A stretch of DNA of 64,000 nucleotides from Anaerotalea alkaliphila (lineage in GTDB: Bacteria; Bacillota; Clostridia; Lachnospirales; Vallitaleaceae), in assembly GCF_010179735.1 (NCBI RefSeq), contig NZ_JAAEEH010000001.1:62001-126000 (forward strand), written 5' to 3'. Each line of letters opens with the position of its first letter. The stretch's first letter is position 1. Shown in pieces: positions 45,237 to 53,772 of the stretch. The notes under the pieces were generated by a model, which searched no databases, had not been told where the DNA came from, and saw nothing but the letters and a program-made list of their open reading frames with translations. Position numbers and translations under genes: made by a program.

Positions 45237-45265
45237 TTGCGCAAGGGACAGTTCTGGTTTAAAAT
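45237..45265 (+). promoter_or_regulatory. Promoter of the superoxide reductase gene
   Basis: TTGCGC (45237-45242), 17-bp spacer, TAAAAT (45260-45265). Confidence 0.7.
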
Positions 45266-45333
45266 GGAAACATGAGACACCAGAGGGAGAGGAAAGGCAG
45301 CTCCTGGGACTGATGACAAGAGGAGGTATTCCA

Positions 45334-45708
45334 ATGGTACAATTGAATGAAATCTACAAATGCTCCGTCTGTGGGAATATGGTGGAGGTCGTGCACGTCG
45401 GCGGCGGTACGCTGGTGTGTTGCGACGAGGACATGGTATTGCAGGTGGAAAACACGGTGGATGCGGCCAAAGAGAAGCATGTTCCGGTCATTGAAAAGGT
45501 GGACGGTGGTGTCCTGGTGAAGGTCGGATCCGTAGCCCATCCCATGGAGGACTCCCATTACATCGAGTGGATTGAAGTGGCGACGGCCAGCAAAATCTAC
45601 CGCAAATACCTGAAGCCGGGTGAAGCGCCGGAAGCCAAGTTCCTGCTGGAGGAAGAAGTTCTTTACGCCAGGGAATACTGCAATCTCCACGGTTTGTGGA
45701 AAGCGTAG
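45334..45708 (+). CDS. dfx: Desulfoferrodoxin (two-iron superoxide reductase)
   Basis: 124 residues. The desulforedoxin-type centre I has Cys10, Cys13, Cys29 and Cys30. The catalytic centre II has His49, His69, His75, Cys116 and His119, with the Glu47-Lys48 pair beside the active site. All ligands of the two-iron enzyme are intact. It reduces superoxide to peroxide without making oxygen, a hallmark of anaerobes. It has its own promoter and GGAGG site (ATG 45334) and a terminator after it, so it is monocistronic. Confidence 0.96.
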   Translation: MVQLNEIYKCSVCGNMVEVVHVGGGTLVCCDEDMVLQVENTVDAAKEKHVPVIEKVDGGVLVKVGSVAHPMEDSHYIEWIEVATASKIYRKYLKPGEAPEAKFLLEEEVLYAREYCNLHGLWKA

Positions 45709-45713
45709 CAAAC

Positions 45714-45756
45714 AAGCCGCTCCAAGGGCCCTGACGGGTCCGGGGGCGGCTTCTTC
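45714..45756 (+). terminator. Terminator of dfx
   Basis: AAGCCGC (45714-45720) pairs with GCGGCTT (45746-45752). The loop is long and GC-rich and the T-run is short. Confidence 0.6.
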
Positions 45757-45814
45757 CATTCCGGCCGGCTGGCTGGCAAGCGGTTTCAAGGAATTTACAG
45801 GGAGGAGATGCGGT

Positions 45815-46633
45815 ATGAACGAAGAAGGGATTGTCCTGTTGGAAAACGGCGTGGCCATGCCCCTCCAGGGGTTCGGCGTTTGGCGGATCAAGGATGGCGA
45901 AGAGACCAGGGCTGCGGTGGAAAAGGCGCTGCGGGTGGGCTATAGGAGCATAGACACCGCCGCAGTCTATGGAAATGAAAGGGCTGTAGGAAAGGCTGTG
46001 AGGGAAAGCGGCATTCCCAGGGAAGAGCTCTTCATCGCCACCAAAGTGTGGAACCAGGACCAGGGCTACGAAGGCACGCTGGCCGCCTTCGAGGAGAGCA
46101 GGAAGAAGCTCGGGTTGGAAAGGCTGGACCTCTACCTCGTCCACTGGCCAGTGCCGGGAAGGTACAGGGAGACCTGGAAAGCCATGGAGAAGCTGTACAG
46201 GGAAGGGCTCTGCAGGGCCATCGGCGTGAGCAATTTCCAGGTCCACCATCTGGAGACGCTGGAGGCATCCGAAATCAAGCCCATGGTGAACCAGGTGGAG
46301 CTGCATCCACTGCTCACCCAGATGCCTTTGAGGGACCATTGCAGCCGCAAGGGGATCCGGATGGAGGCCTGGAGTCCGCTGATGCAGGGGAACCTGAACC
46401 TCAAGGTCCTCCTGGAGTTGGGAGAGAAGCATGGGAAGTCTCCGGCCCAGGTGGTCTTGCGGTGGCATCTGCAGAACGGAATCGTGGCGATACCCAAATC
46501 CACCCACAAGCATCGGATCGAGGAGAATTTCCGGATCCAGGACTTCCATCTGGAGCCGGAAGAGATGGCCCGGATCGAGGACATGAACCGGGACCACCGC
46601 TTCGGTCCCGATCCGGAGAATTTTTCTTTCTAA
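45815..46633 (+). CDS. Aldo/keto reductase
   Basis: 272 residues. The catalytic tetrad is visible: Asp47 and Tyr52 (RSIDTAAVYGNE), Lys77 (IATKVWN) and His110 (LYLVHWP). C-terminal PKSTHKHRIEENFRIQDF binds NADP(H). The layout matches 2,5-diketo-gluconate-type reductases; the true substrate is open. ATG 45815 follows AGGGAGGAG; the longer frame lies inside dfx and is not used. Confidence 0.93.
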   Translation: MNEEGIVLLENGVAMPLQGFGVWRIKDGEETRAAVEKALRVGYRSIDTAAVYGNERAVGKAVRESGIPREELFIATKVWNQDQGYEGTLAAFEESRKKLGLERLDLYLVHWPVPGRYRETWKAMEKLYREGLCRAIGVSNFQVHHLETLEASEIKPMVNQVELHPLLTQMPLRDHCSRKGIRMEAWSPLMQGNLNLKVLLELGEKHGKSPAQVVLRWHLQNGIVAIPKSTHKHRIEENFRIQDFHLEPEEMARIEDMNRDHRFGPDPENFSF

Positions 46634-46637
46634 CAAT

Positions 46638-46666
46638 TTGACAGGATGGGGATAAGTTGTTAGAAT
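46638..46666 (+). promoter_or_regulatory. Promoter of the second uspA gene
   Basis: TTGACA (46638-46643), 17-bp spacer, TAGAAT (46661-46666). Confidence 0.85.
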
Positions 46667-46739
46667 ATAATAAGGAATGGCCAAAAATGCGTGCCGATAC
46701 CAGTCCTGCAACAGGTGACAAATGTCAGGAGGGATCATG

Positions 46740-47612
46740 ATGTTCAAACGAATGTTGGTCGCCACAGATACATCGACGGCATCCGATGCGCTGGTCGAAA
46801 GTCTGGAGGGCCTGCGGGCCTATGGAGCGGAGCAGTGCCTGCTTCTCCAGTGCACCGGAATCCAAGCGCCTGCCGCCAGAGCGTATCTGGAGACGGAGGA
46901 ATCGACCGACGAGGCGCTCCAAGCCCAGAAAAGGGTGCTGGAGCGCCAGGGTTACACCGTGGAAACGAGAGTCGTGTCCGGGATTGCAAAGAACGAAATC
47001 AACCGGGTTGCGGAAACAGAGGGATACTCCATCATTGTGGTAGGTGCCGAGGCCCATTCCCTAACCAGTGAAGTCCTGTTCAGCGGCCTTGCCTATGATG
47101 TGATCCATCATTCCAGGCTGCCGGTGCTCTTGGTACGGCTTGTACGGGATCCGGACGGATCCGAAGTGCGGGCAAGCGGCATGAAACCCGAAGGCCCGGT
47201 GCTTTTCAACACGGACTTCTCTGAAACGGCGGCCAATGCCTTCCGATACCTGGAAAGCCTGGTGGAAGGGGGAACGAGGCAGGTTGTCCTGTTCCATGTC
47301 CAGGACCAGTCCAGGATCTATCCCTATCTGATCGACCAGCTGGATGAGTTCAACCGAATCGACACCGAGCGGCTGGAAAACATGAGGCAGGAGCTGGCTC
47401 GAAAGGGGAAGGCAGAGGTGGAATGCATGATCCGGTACGGATATCCCCAGAAGGAAATCCTGCAGCTTGCAAGGGAGAAGGGCGCCCAACTGATTGTCAT
47501 GGGCAGCCAAGGCCGGGGCTTCCTGAAGGAGATGTTCCTGGGAAGCGTCAGCAACAGCATTGCGCGGCAGGCCGCCTGCTCCGTGCTTCTGGTTCCCGCC
47601 AGGCGGGACTGA
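46740..47612 (+). CDS. Tandem-domain universal stress protein (UspA family), paralogue
   Basis: 290 residues, two UspA domains (about 1-135, 148-290). It shares the whole layout and many positions with the protein at 29339-30220, including the MFKR start, VLFNTDFSETAANAF at domain 2 and GSQGRGFLKEMFLGSVSNSIARQ at the end. ATG 46740 has AGGAGG 8 bases upstream; ATG 46737 is nearly as well placed. It ends at a terminator shared with the convergent DUF6062 gene. Confidence 0.9.
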   Translation: MFKRMLVATDTSTASDALVESLEGLRAYGAEQCLLLQCTGIQAPAARAYLETEESTDEALQAQKRVLERQGYTVETRVVSGIAKNEINRVAETEGYSIIVVGAEAHSLTSEVLFSGLAYDVIHHSRLPVLLVRLVRDPDGSEVRASGMKPEGPVLFNTDFSETAANAFRYLESLVEGGTRQVVLFHVQDQSRIYPYLIDQLDEFNRIDTERLENMRQELARKGKAEVECMIRYGYPQKEILQLAREKGAQLIVMGSQGRGFLKEMFLGSVSNSIARQAACSVLLVPARRD

Positions 47613-47627
47613 GGAAGGAGCGGATGC

Positions 47628-47680
47628 AGACAAGGAGAGGCCGCATTCCCTATGGTAGGGAATGCGGCCTCTCCTTGTCT
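47628..47680. terminator. Bidirectional terminator between uspA and DUF6062
   Basis: A 24-bp perfect inverted repeat (47628-47651, 47657-47680), loop ATGGT, ends A-rich and T-rich. It is immediately next to the stop codon of the minus-strand gene. Confidence 0.85.
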
Positions 47681-48409
47681 TTAGGAAGGGTCTGTCAGGG
47701 ACAGGCCGGAGAGCTTCTCGATGGCCCTCCGGGGAGCGTCCTTGGAGTTCCCCCAGGGCTCGTCCTTGAACCGGTAGTCGAATTTCCGGATGAACCAATC
47801 CAGCTCTTCCTGGACCTGACGGTAGTGGCTGAAGAACACCTCCCATGCGGCCAGGCGGAAGTCCTCCAGTTCCTTGCCGGAAAAATGGGAGGCTGCCTCC
47901 TCGTAGAGCCGCAGGAAGTGGGGGAGACAAAAACCTTCGGAAGAGCGGAAGAGTTGCTGGAACTCCTCCTCCCTCTTCCACATGTGGAAGAGGGTGTTCA
48001 CATACTGGTCCAGTTGCTTTTGGACCCGGTCGCACAGGAAGCAATCGGAAAGGAACCGGTCCTGCAGGCTTGCGCCGGCGGGCTGCCTGCCGAAAAGCGT
48101 CTTCTTCGGTCCCTTGGCCCCCGGATCCATGGCCAGCTTCTGGAGCTCTCCGGAAAGCCGCGCCATCCTGGTCTGGGTCATCAGAGCGCTCCCCAGCCGG
48201 TTGTCCGCCTGGTGCAGGTCCTTCCAATGGGAAGGGCAGAATCCCAGCCGGTCCGTCTCCATGCGGATGTCGTCCACCATGTAGGCCGACCCTGTGATGA
48301 AATCCAAGGCATCCTTTTCCAGCTTGTTTTCCATGGAGCACAGGGGACATCCCTCTTTGCTGTGGAAAGCGTCGTTGACGGGAATGGTGTAGATCTTCTC
48401 TTTTGCCAT
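47681..48409 (-). CDS. Cysteine-rich DUF6062 protein
   Basis: 242 residues. Four cysteine motifs occur in order: GCPLCSMENK, GFCPSHWKDL, DCFLCDRV and GFCLPHF. Two CxxC pairs and two Cys-x-x-His pairs suggest two metal-binding units or Fe-S sites. No catalytic domain is recognised. It matches the layout I recall for DUF6062. GGAGG precedes its ATG at 48409. It follows a glyoxalase gene and an O-antigen-ligase-like gene on the same strand, so it could be cotranscribed with them. Function unknown. Confidence 0.75.
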   Translation of the reverse strand: MAKEKIYTIPVNDAFHSKEGCPLCSMENKLEKDALDFITGSAYMVDDIRMETDRLGFCPSHWKDLHQADNRLGSALMTQTRMARLSGELQKLAMDPGAKGPKKTLFGRQPAGASLQDRFLSDCFLCDRVQKQLDQYVNTLFHMWKREEEFQQLFRSSEGFCLPHFLRLYEEAASHFSGKELEDFRLAAWEVFFSHYRQVQEELDWFIRKFDYRFKDEPWGNSKDAPRRAIEKLSGLSLTDPS

Positions 48410-48429
48410 GGAATGGCCTCCTTTTCGGC

Positions 48430-48801
48430 TCAGCGCTTGCCCGGCACGATTTCCATCCAGTAACCGTCGGGATCCTCGATGAAATAGATGCCCATGCCTT
48501 TGTTCTCGTAGCAGATGCAGCCGTTCTTCTCGTGGAGTGCATGGGCGCCTTCGAAATCGTCCACATGGAAAGCCAGATGGAATTCATTGTCCCCCAGATT
48601 GTAGGGTGCGGACCAGTCCCGCAGCCAGGTCAGTTCCAGACTGTGGCCTGTGACCCCGTCCCCCAGATAGACCAGGATGAAGCTGCCGTCCTCTGCGGCC
48701 TTGCGGCGGACCTCCACAAGCCCAAGGTTCTCCTTGTAGAAGGCCAGGCTTTTTTCCAGGTCCAGCACGTTGATGTTGTTGTGATTGAAAGTGAAGCGCA
48801 T
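48430..48801 (-). CDS. Glyoxalase/bleomycin-resistance family protein, lactoylglutathione-lyase-like
   Basis: 123 residues, one vicinal-oxygen-chelate fold with two beta-alpha-beta3 modules. NHNNINVLDLEKSLAFYKENLGL, SLELTWL, EFHLAFHVDDF and FIEDPDGYWMEIV supply the metal ligands (His, Glu, His, Glu). These match glyoxalase I more closely than dioxygenases. Starts one base after the upstream gene's stop (TGAcATG), so translation is coupled. Clostridia usually lack glutathione, so the thiol may be another one. Confidence 0.85.
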   Translation of the reverse strand: MRFTFNHNNINVLDLEKSLAFYKENLGLVEVRRKAAEDGSFILVYLGDGVTGHSLELTWLRDWSAPYNLGDNEFHLAFHVDDFEGAHALHEKNGCICYENKGMGIYFIEDPDGYWMEIVPGKR

Positions 48802-48802
48802 G

Positions 48803-50608
48803 TCATTTTCCTCCATTCGATTCTCGTCGGTACAGTTGGTTGGCGGCAAATCCCATGCCCAGGAGAACCCAGAACAGGGGGGTGATGCTGACATTGGTAT
48901 CGTTGAACAGGCCGGCGGTCAGGTAGCCAACCACGCCCGCCAGGGAAGCCAGCCCGAAACGGGCGTTGGGACTGGCGTGGGAGGCTCCGAAGTAGAGACG
49001 GACAGACTGGCGGATGTAGCCGAACCACAGCAGGAGGACCAGCAGCAGGGAGGGGACCCCTGTGTTCACCCCATAATTCAGGAGTATGTTGTGGGGTTTG
49101 TCCACCACGATGTCCGGATTATGGAGGCCGTTCAGCTTGCCCACCCGGTCCCATTGGGGGAATACCAGCGGGTAGGTGTCCGGACCGCTGCCGAAAAAGA
49201 AATATTCCCCAAGCAGAGGGAGGGAACGGGACCAGATGTATCCCCGGGAGGAGCCCAGCCGTTCATACCCTTCGAATCCCCAGGCGGGGACCTCCTTCAT
49301 CTCGTCCAGGCTACCCATGGAATTGATCCGGTAGAACGCCCCCTGGTAGTGGAGGAAGCGCCAGGGTCTTTTGTCCAGGGTCAGGACAACGGTGGGGAAG
49401 CCCTTGGACTCCTCGAAGCGGACGGGGACGGGGAGGGGCTCCCCTTCCCCGGGGGCCAGCAGGAAGCCGTCCCCTTCAGGAAGGAGGGACAGGGGCCTGC
49501 CTTCCCCGTCCTGGAAAAGAAAGGGGGGGCGGGACCCGTCGGCTGCCGGGTCCGGACGGATTTCAAGGGAGAAATCCCTGTGCGCCACCGCCACCTTGCC
49601 GTCCACGGTCTGGATGCTCTGGAGTGGGTATTCCATGGGGGTGGACAGCTGGTCCGAAATGACCTTGAACTTGCGCAGCAGCACCGTGTCCGCCCAGACG
49701 TTCACCACCAGGAAGAGGGCGAGGCTGGCGGCCAGGACACCGAAGAACAAGGCCTTCCGTTGCAGGGAGCGTCCCAGGAGGACCGCCATCAGCAAGATGG
49801 AGGCAAGGATGCCCACCAGGCCGTTCCGGCTGGAGCTGGCCACCAGGTTGAAGGCCATCATGAGGCATACGGTCACGTACAGCAGCCTGTGCCAAAGGAC
49901 CTTGTCCAGGACCAGGAGGACCAGGAAGAAGGGAAGGGCGAGGGATGCGTAGAAGCTTACGTAGTTGGGGTTGAACAAAGTCTGGGAGATGCTTCCCGTG
50001 ATGTTCGCCTGGAGGTCCACGCCCTCCAGGAAGCGGGAGGGGATGTAGAAGCGCTGGGCGAAACGGCTCATGAGGATGTCCCGGCCGAAATGCTGGGTGA
50101 GGCCGATGAGGAACAGGAGGGCGATGGAAACCATCCAAGCGTAGGACAGGACCTGCATGTCCCGGTGGTCCTCCAGGAAGGTGGACGCATACAGGAAAAT
50201 CACCACGTAGGCCACCAGGACCAGGGCGTTCTCATGATGGTCCATGTACCCGACGGTGGAGAAGAACCTGTCCACGGAAAAAACCCAGGATAGGACCACC
50301 AGTCCCATATAGGCATAGGAAAGGAGGAAGACGGGGCGCTTCCAGAAGCCGGACCGCTCCAGGAAAACCCTGTGGAGGAGGAACAGCAGGCAGTAGAAGG
50401 CGGTGCCGATCAACAGAAGGGCTTTGCCGTGGGTGTACAGATTGGCTACGGTGGACTGGGTGTTGGCGCCGGTGATTTTAAGCATGGGGTATTCGGTCAG
50501 AAGCAGGCGCATGAACAGGGGCACCAGGGCCAATGCGGTTGCGATCGGTGCTAGACGCCAAAAGGACGGGAGCTTGGAAGCCTTCCTGGCGTTGTTTTTT
50601 CTGGACAT
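48803..50608 (-). CDS. O-antigen-ligase-like (Wzy_C) membrane protein
   Basis: 601 residues, roughly 11-12 membrane helices. The Wzy_C signature region FFGSGPDTYPLVFPQWD and DKPHNILLNYGVNTGVPSLLL (about 500-550) is clear. It is interrupted by an extracytoplasmic stretch of about 190 residues (from about 320) that contains no membrane helices and is rich in Pro, Gly and Asp. Members ligate or polymerise polysaccharide at the cell surface. The start at 50608 is chosen because GAGGGAG precedes it and the leader MSRKNNARKASK is typical. A possible -10 (TATAAT, minus strand 50650-50645) lies just upstream. Which glycan it handles is not known. Confidence 0.8.
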   Translation of the reverse strand: MSRKNNARKASKLPSFWRLAPIATALALVPLFMRLLLTEYPMLKITGANTQSTVANLYTHGKALLLIGTAFYCLLFLLHRVFLERSGFWKRPVFLLSYAYMGLVVLSWVFSVDRFFSTVGYMDHHENALVLVAYVVIFLYASTFLEDHRDMQVLSYAWMVSIALLFLIGLTQHFGRDILMSRFAQRFYIPSRFLEGVDLQANITGSISQTLFNPNYVSFYASLALPFFLVLLVLDKVLWHRLLYVTVCLMMAFNLVASSSRNGLVGILASILLMAVLLGRSLQRKALFFGVLAASLALFLVVNVWADTVLLRKFKVISDQLSTPMEYPLQSIQTVDGKVAVAHRDFSLEIRPDPAADGSRPPFLFQDGEGRPLSLLPEGDGFLLAPGEGEPLPVPVRFEESKGFPTVVLTLDKRPWRFLHYQGAFYRINSMGSLDEMKEVPAWGFEGYERLGSSRGYIWSRSLPLLGEYFFFGSGPDTYPLVFPQWDRVGKLNGLHNPDIVVDKPHNILLNYGVNTGVPSLLLVLLLWFGYIRQSVRLYFGASHASPNARFGLASLAGVVGYLTAGLFNDTNVSITPLFWVLLGMGFAANQLYRRESNGGK

Positions 50609-50692
50609 ATGGATCTCCCTCGTTTTCATTGTATTTTCCAAAGCATTATAACATGAATCGGGATGGGATGGGAAGGGGCATACCAGGTCGTC

Positions 50693-50721
50693 TTGACAGG
50701 GGATCCCGGTTGGTGTATGAT
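50693..50721 (+). promoter_or_regulatory. Promoter of the panBCD-coaBC operon
   Basis: TTGACA (50693-50698), 17-bp spacer, TATGAT (50716-50721). Confidence 0.85.
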
Positions 50722-50727
50722 GAAACC

Positions 50728-50880
50728 AAATGAAACTGCTTTGATCCTTGAGGACAGAGACGGGAATAGCGCGACATGCACGAGCCAGGTCTTTTTCTTC
50801 TGCTTTCATCCGGAGGAAAGGGACTTTTTTCGATTGGAGGCAAGAAGCGGGCCAGGCCGTGCGGGAGGAAGGAAGACCTG
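50728..50880 (+). promoter_or_regulatory. Long panB leader (candidate regulatory RNA)
   Basis: About 150 nt from the predicted start to the panB ATG, without a well-initiated gene. It has two T-tracts (after 50790 and near 50826) and GGAGGAAAGGG near 50810. Leader RNAs of the pan-motif class precede panB in some Firmicutes; I could not confirm the consensus here. An in-frame ATG at 50776 has no ribosome binding site. Confidence 0.35.
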
Positions 50881-51687
50881 ATGGACCGGAAAAAAACCAT
50901 ACGGAGTTTGCAGGAAAAAAAGGGGAACAAGGAAAAGATAACGATGCTGACGGCATACGACTACACCATGGCCAGCATTCTGGACCAGGCAGGTGTGGAC
51001 GCCATCCTGGTGGGGGATTCCCTAGGGATGGTCGTCCAAGGGAAGGACACCACCCTGGAGGTGAGCATGGACCAGATGGCATACCATTGCCGCTGTGTGG
51101 CGGCAGGCGCCCGGTCCGCCCTATTGGTGGGGGACTTGCCTTTCCTTTCCTACCACATCAGCTTGGAGGAGGGGATCCGGAATGCGGGAAGGCTGGTCCA
51201 GGAGGGAGGCGTCCACTGCGTGAAGCTGGAGGGTGGCCGGGAGATGGTCCCCATGGTGGAAGCGATCCTGCGGGCCCAGATTCCCGTGATGGGGCATATC
51301 GGCCTCACCCCCCAATCCGTCAATGCCCTGGGAGGATTCAAGGTCCAAGGCCGGGAGGCGGAGAGGGCCAAGGCATTGGTGGAGGACGCCTTGGCGCTGG
51401 AAGCGGCGGGCGTCTTCGCCCTGGTGCTGGAAGCGGTTCCCGCATCCTTGGCCCGGGAAATCACAGGAAAGCTGGAGATTCCGGTGATCGGCATTGGAGC
51501 GGGAAAGGATTGCGACGGACAGGTTCTGGTGGTCCATGACATGTTGGGCCTGTATGCGGACCACACCCCCAAATTCGTGAAACGGTATGCGGAACTGGGG
51601 GAGGCGGCCAGGAACGCGGTGCAGTCCTATGTCCGGGAAGTGTCTTCAGGCGCATTCCCCGAGGAAAGGCACAGTTTTAAAGGATGA
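50881..51687 (+). CDS. panB: 3-methyl-2-oxobutanoate hydroxymethyltransferase
   Basis: 268 residues, standard length. It transfers a hydroxymethyl group from methylene-tetrahydrofolate to ketoisovalerate. Metal and substrate motifs: MLTAYDYTMASILDQAGVDAILVGDSLGMVVQG, GLTPQSVNALGGFKVQGR and IPVIGIGAGKDCDGQVLVVHDMLGL. ATG 50881 follows GGGAGGAAGG. The first gene of a five-gene pantothenate/CoA operon. Confidence 0.97.
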   Translation: MDRKKTIRSLQEKKGNKEKITMLTAYDYTMASILDQAGVDAILVGDSLGMVVQGKDTTLEVSMDQMAYHCRCVAAGARSALLVGDLPFLSYHISLEEGIRNAGRLVQEGGVHCVKLEGGREMVPMVEAILRAQIPVMGHIGLTPQSVNALGGFKVQGREAERAKALVEDALALEAAGVFALVLEAVPASLAREITGKLEIPVIGIGAGKDCDGQVLVVHDMLGLYADHTPKFVKRYAELGEAARNAVQSYVREVSSGAFPEERHSFKG

Positions 51688-51700
51688 CAGGAGGAGAAGG

Positions 51701-52576
51701 ATGTTGTTGATTGAAACCGTCCGGGCTTTGGAGGCCTGGAAGAGGGAGGCGGGCAGGAAAGGAAGGAGTCTTGGCTTCGTCCCTACCATGGGGGCCCTCC
51801 ACGAAGGGCACCTGTCCTTGATCCGCCGGGCAAAGGAGGAGAATGACCTGGTGGTGGCCAGCGTGTTCGTGAACCCGACCCAGTTCGGTCCGGGGGAGGA
51901 CTTTGAAAGATACCCCAGGAGCCTGGAGCGGGATTGCGACCTGGCATCCGGAGCGGGAGCCGACGTGGTGTTCCATCCGGATGCCAGGGAGATTTACGGG
52001 GAAGGCCATTCCACCATCGTGCGTGTGGAAGGGGAGCTTGCGGGGGTGCTTTGCGGAAAGGCGAGACCCGGGCACTTCCAGGGGGTGACCACCGTGGTGA
52101 ACATCCTTTTCAACATCGTTGGGCCGGATAGGGCCTATTTTGGACAGAAGGACGCCCAACAGTCCCTGGTGGTGCAGAAAATGGTCCGGGACCTGAAGAT
52201 TCCGGTGGAGGTCCGGGTCTGCCCCATCCTGCGGGAAGAGGACGGCCTGGCCATGAGTTCCCGCAACGCCTATCTCCAGCAGGAGGAGCGGAGGCAGGCG
52301 GTCCGGCTCCACAAGGGTCTGGAAAAGGCCGGAGAAGCCTTCGGGGCGGGAGAACGGAATCCGGAGAGGCTGCTGGAACTGGCCAAGGAAGAAATCCGCA
52401 AGGCACCCCTGGGAGAACTGGAATACCTGGAGCTTCTGGACGGAAGGGATTTGAGGCCGGTGGAACGGGCCGCGGCAGGGGACCTGATGGCCGTCGCCGT
52501 CCGTTTCGGCAAGACCCGTCTGATCGACAACATCCTCCTGGAGGGGGAAATGGAAAGGAGAACGCCATGCTGCTGA
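51701..52576 (+). CDS. panC: Pantoate--beta-alanine ligase
   Basis: 291 residues. [19 protein letters not shown] contains the HIGH-like ATP-binding motif; [19 protein letters not shown] and [18 protein letters not shown] are diagnostic. The KMSS-like segment is AMSSRNAYL. It makes pantothenate from pantoate and beta-alanine. The ATG follows GGAGGAGAAGG and its end overlaps panD by 10 bases. Confidence 0.97.
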   Translation: MLLIETVRALEAWKREAGRKGRSLGFVPTMGALHEGHLSLIRRAKEENDLVVASVFVNPTQFGPGEDFERYPRSLERDCDLASGAGADVVFHPDAREIYGEGHSTIVRVEGELAGVLCGKARPGHFQGVTTVVNILFNIVGPDRAYFGQKDAQQSLVVQKMVRDLKIPVEVRVCPILREEDGLAMSSRNAYLQQEERRQAVRLHKGLEKAGEAFGAGERNPERLLELAKEEIRKAPLGELEYLELLDGRDLRPVERAAAGDLMAVAVRFGKTRLIDNILLEGEMERRTPCC

Positions 52577-52950
52577 GCATGTTCAAAGGAAAGCTGCACC
52601 GGGCCACGGTGACGGAAGCGGACCTGAATTATGTGGGAAGCATCACCATCGATACCCATCTGCTGGAGGCAGCGGACATCCTGCCTGGAGAGCAGGTGCA
52701 GGTGGTGAACCTGAACAACGGGGAACGCTTCGAGACCTATACCATCGAGGGGGAGTCCGGGTCCGGCGTGATCTGCGTCAACGGAGCCGCAGCAAGGCTG
52801 GTCCAGAGGGGAGACAAGGTGATCATCATCGCCTACGGCCTGATGGACAGGGAGGAAGCCAAGACATTCAAGCCCAGGATCCTTGTCCTGGACGAAGGGA
52901 ACAGGATCGTGGACATCAAGGACCGGGAGGAACACGGTAGAATCTATTGA
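52567..52950 (+). CDS. panD: Aspartate 1-decarboxylase proenzyme
   Basis: 127 residues, a pyruvoyl-dependent enzyme that makes beta-alanine. The self-cleavage pair is Gly24-Ser25 (NYVGSITID), after which Ser25 becomes the pyruvoyl group. [19 protein letters not shown] is the C-terminal family segment. Overlaps panC by 10 bases. Confidence 0.97.
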   Translation: MLLSMFKGKLHRATVTEADLNYVGSITIDTHLLEAADILPGEQVQVVNLNNGERFETYTIEGESGSGVICVNGAAARLVQRGDKVIIIAYGLMDREEAKTFKPRILVLDEGNRIVDIKDREEHGRIY

Positions 52951-52961
52951 GGAGGTTGCCT

Positions 52962-53768
52962 ATGAAACACTTGATCATCACCGCTGGCGGCACGGAAGAA
53001 CCCATCGACCGTGTACGGGGCATCGTCAACAAGAGTACGGGCCGGGTGGGAGCACAGGTCTATCGGAGCCTGGCGGCCGGCCTGCAGGAAAAAAGGGAAC
53101 AAGGATGGTCGGTGGAAGCGATTACGGTCCATTATGTCCATGGGGAAAGCGCCATGATACCCGCACCGGTGGAAGGCCTGCCCGTTGTGTTCTATCCGGT
53201 AGCGGATGTGAAATCCACCTTGGGCGTGCTGAAACGGATCATGGATCTCCAGAGGGTGGACTTCGTGGTCCATGCCATGGCGGTCTCCGATTTTGCCCGC
53301 TCATACCTGGTGGAGAAGAAGATGCTGGTGGACGAGCTTTACCAGGAAGTGATGGACAAGGTCATTGCGGGCAAGAGCGGCAAGGAGATCAGGCAGGCCA
53401 TCCAGCATGTGATGGACGCACCCAAAGGCAAGTTGGATCCGGACGGAAAAGTCCCCTCCGACAGCGACCTTTTCCTCTCCCTGGACTTGACCCCCAAACT
53501 GATCCACATCTTCAAGAAGATCAATCCGGACCTCTTCCTGGTGGGATTCAAGCTGCTGCAGTCCGGCAGCGAGGAGCAGCTGGTGGAAGCGGCGGTCGGC
53601 CTTGCCGAGCGGAACGGATGCGACCTGGTGTTGGCGAACAACCTGGACGAGGTGGGACCTGAGAAGCACAAGGCCATCCTCGTGGAGGCGGGCAGGGTCA
53701 AGACCTGCTTCAACACCAAAGAAGGGATTGGAGACGGCATTGCCGCTGAAATCCTGGAAAGGCTGTGA
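52962..53768 (+). CDS. coaB: Phosphopantothenate--cysteine ligase (stand-alone)
   Basis: 268 residues, a stand-alone CoaB: KHLIITAGGTEEPIDRVRGIVNKSTGRVG is the nucleotide-binding start, and FVVHAMAVSDF plus NPDLFLVGFKLL follow. In most bacteria CoaB is fused after CoaC in one protein, but here it is a separate gene, as in streptococci and enterococci. It makes 4'-phosphopantothenoyl-cysteine with CTP (or ATP). ATG 52962 has GGAGG upstream. CoaC follows 4 bases later. Confidence 0.88.
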   Translation: MKHLIITAGGTEEPIDRVRGIVNKSTGRVGAQVYRSLAAGLQEKREQGWSVEAITVHYVHGESAMIPAPVEGLPVVFYPVADVKSTLGVLKRIMDLQRVDFVVHAMAVSDFARSYLVEKKMLVDELYQEVMDKVIAGKSGKEIRQAIQHVMDAPKGKLDPDGKVPSDSDLFLSLDLTPKLIHIFKKINPDLFLVGFKLLQSGSEEQLVEAAVGLAERNGCDLVLANNLDEVGPEKHKAILVEAGRVKTCFNTKEGIGDGIAAEILERL

Positions 53769-53772
53769 GCCG

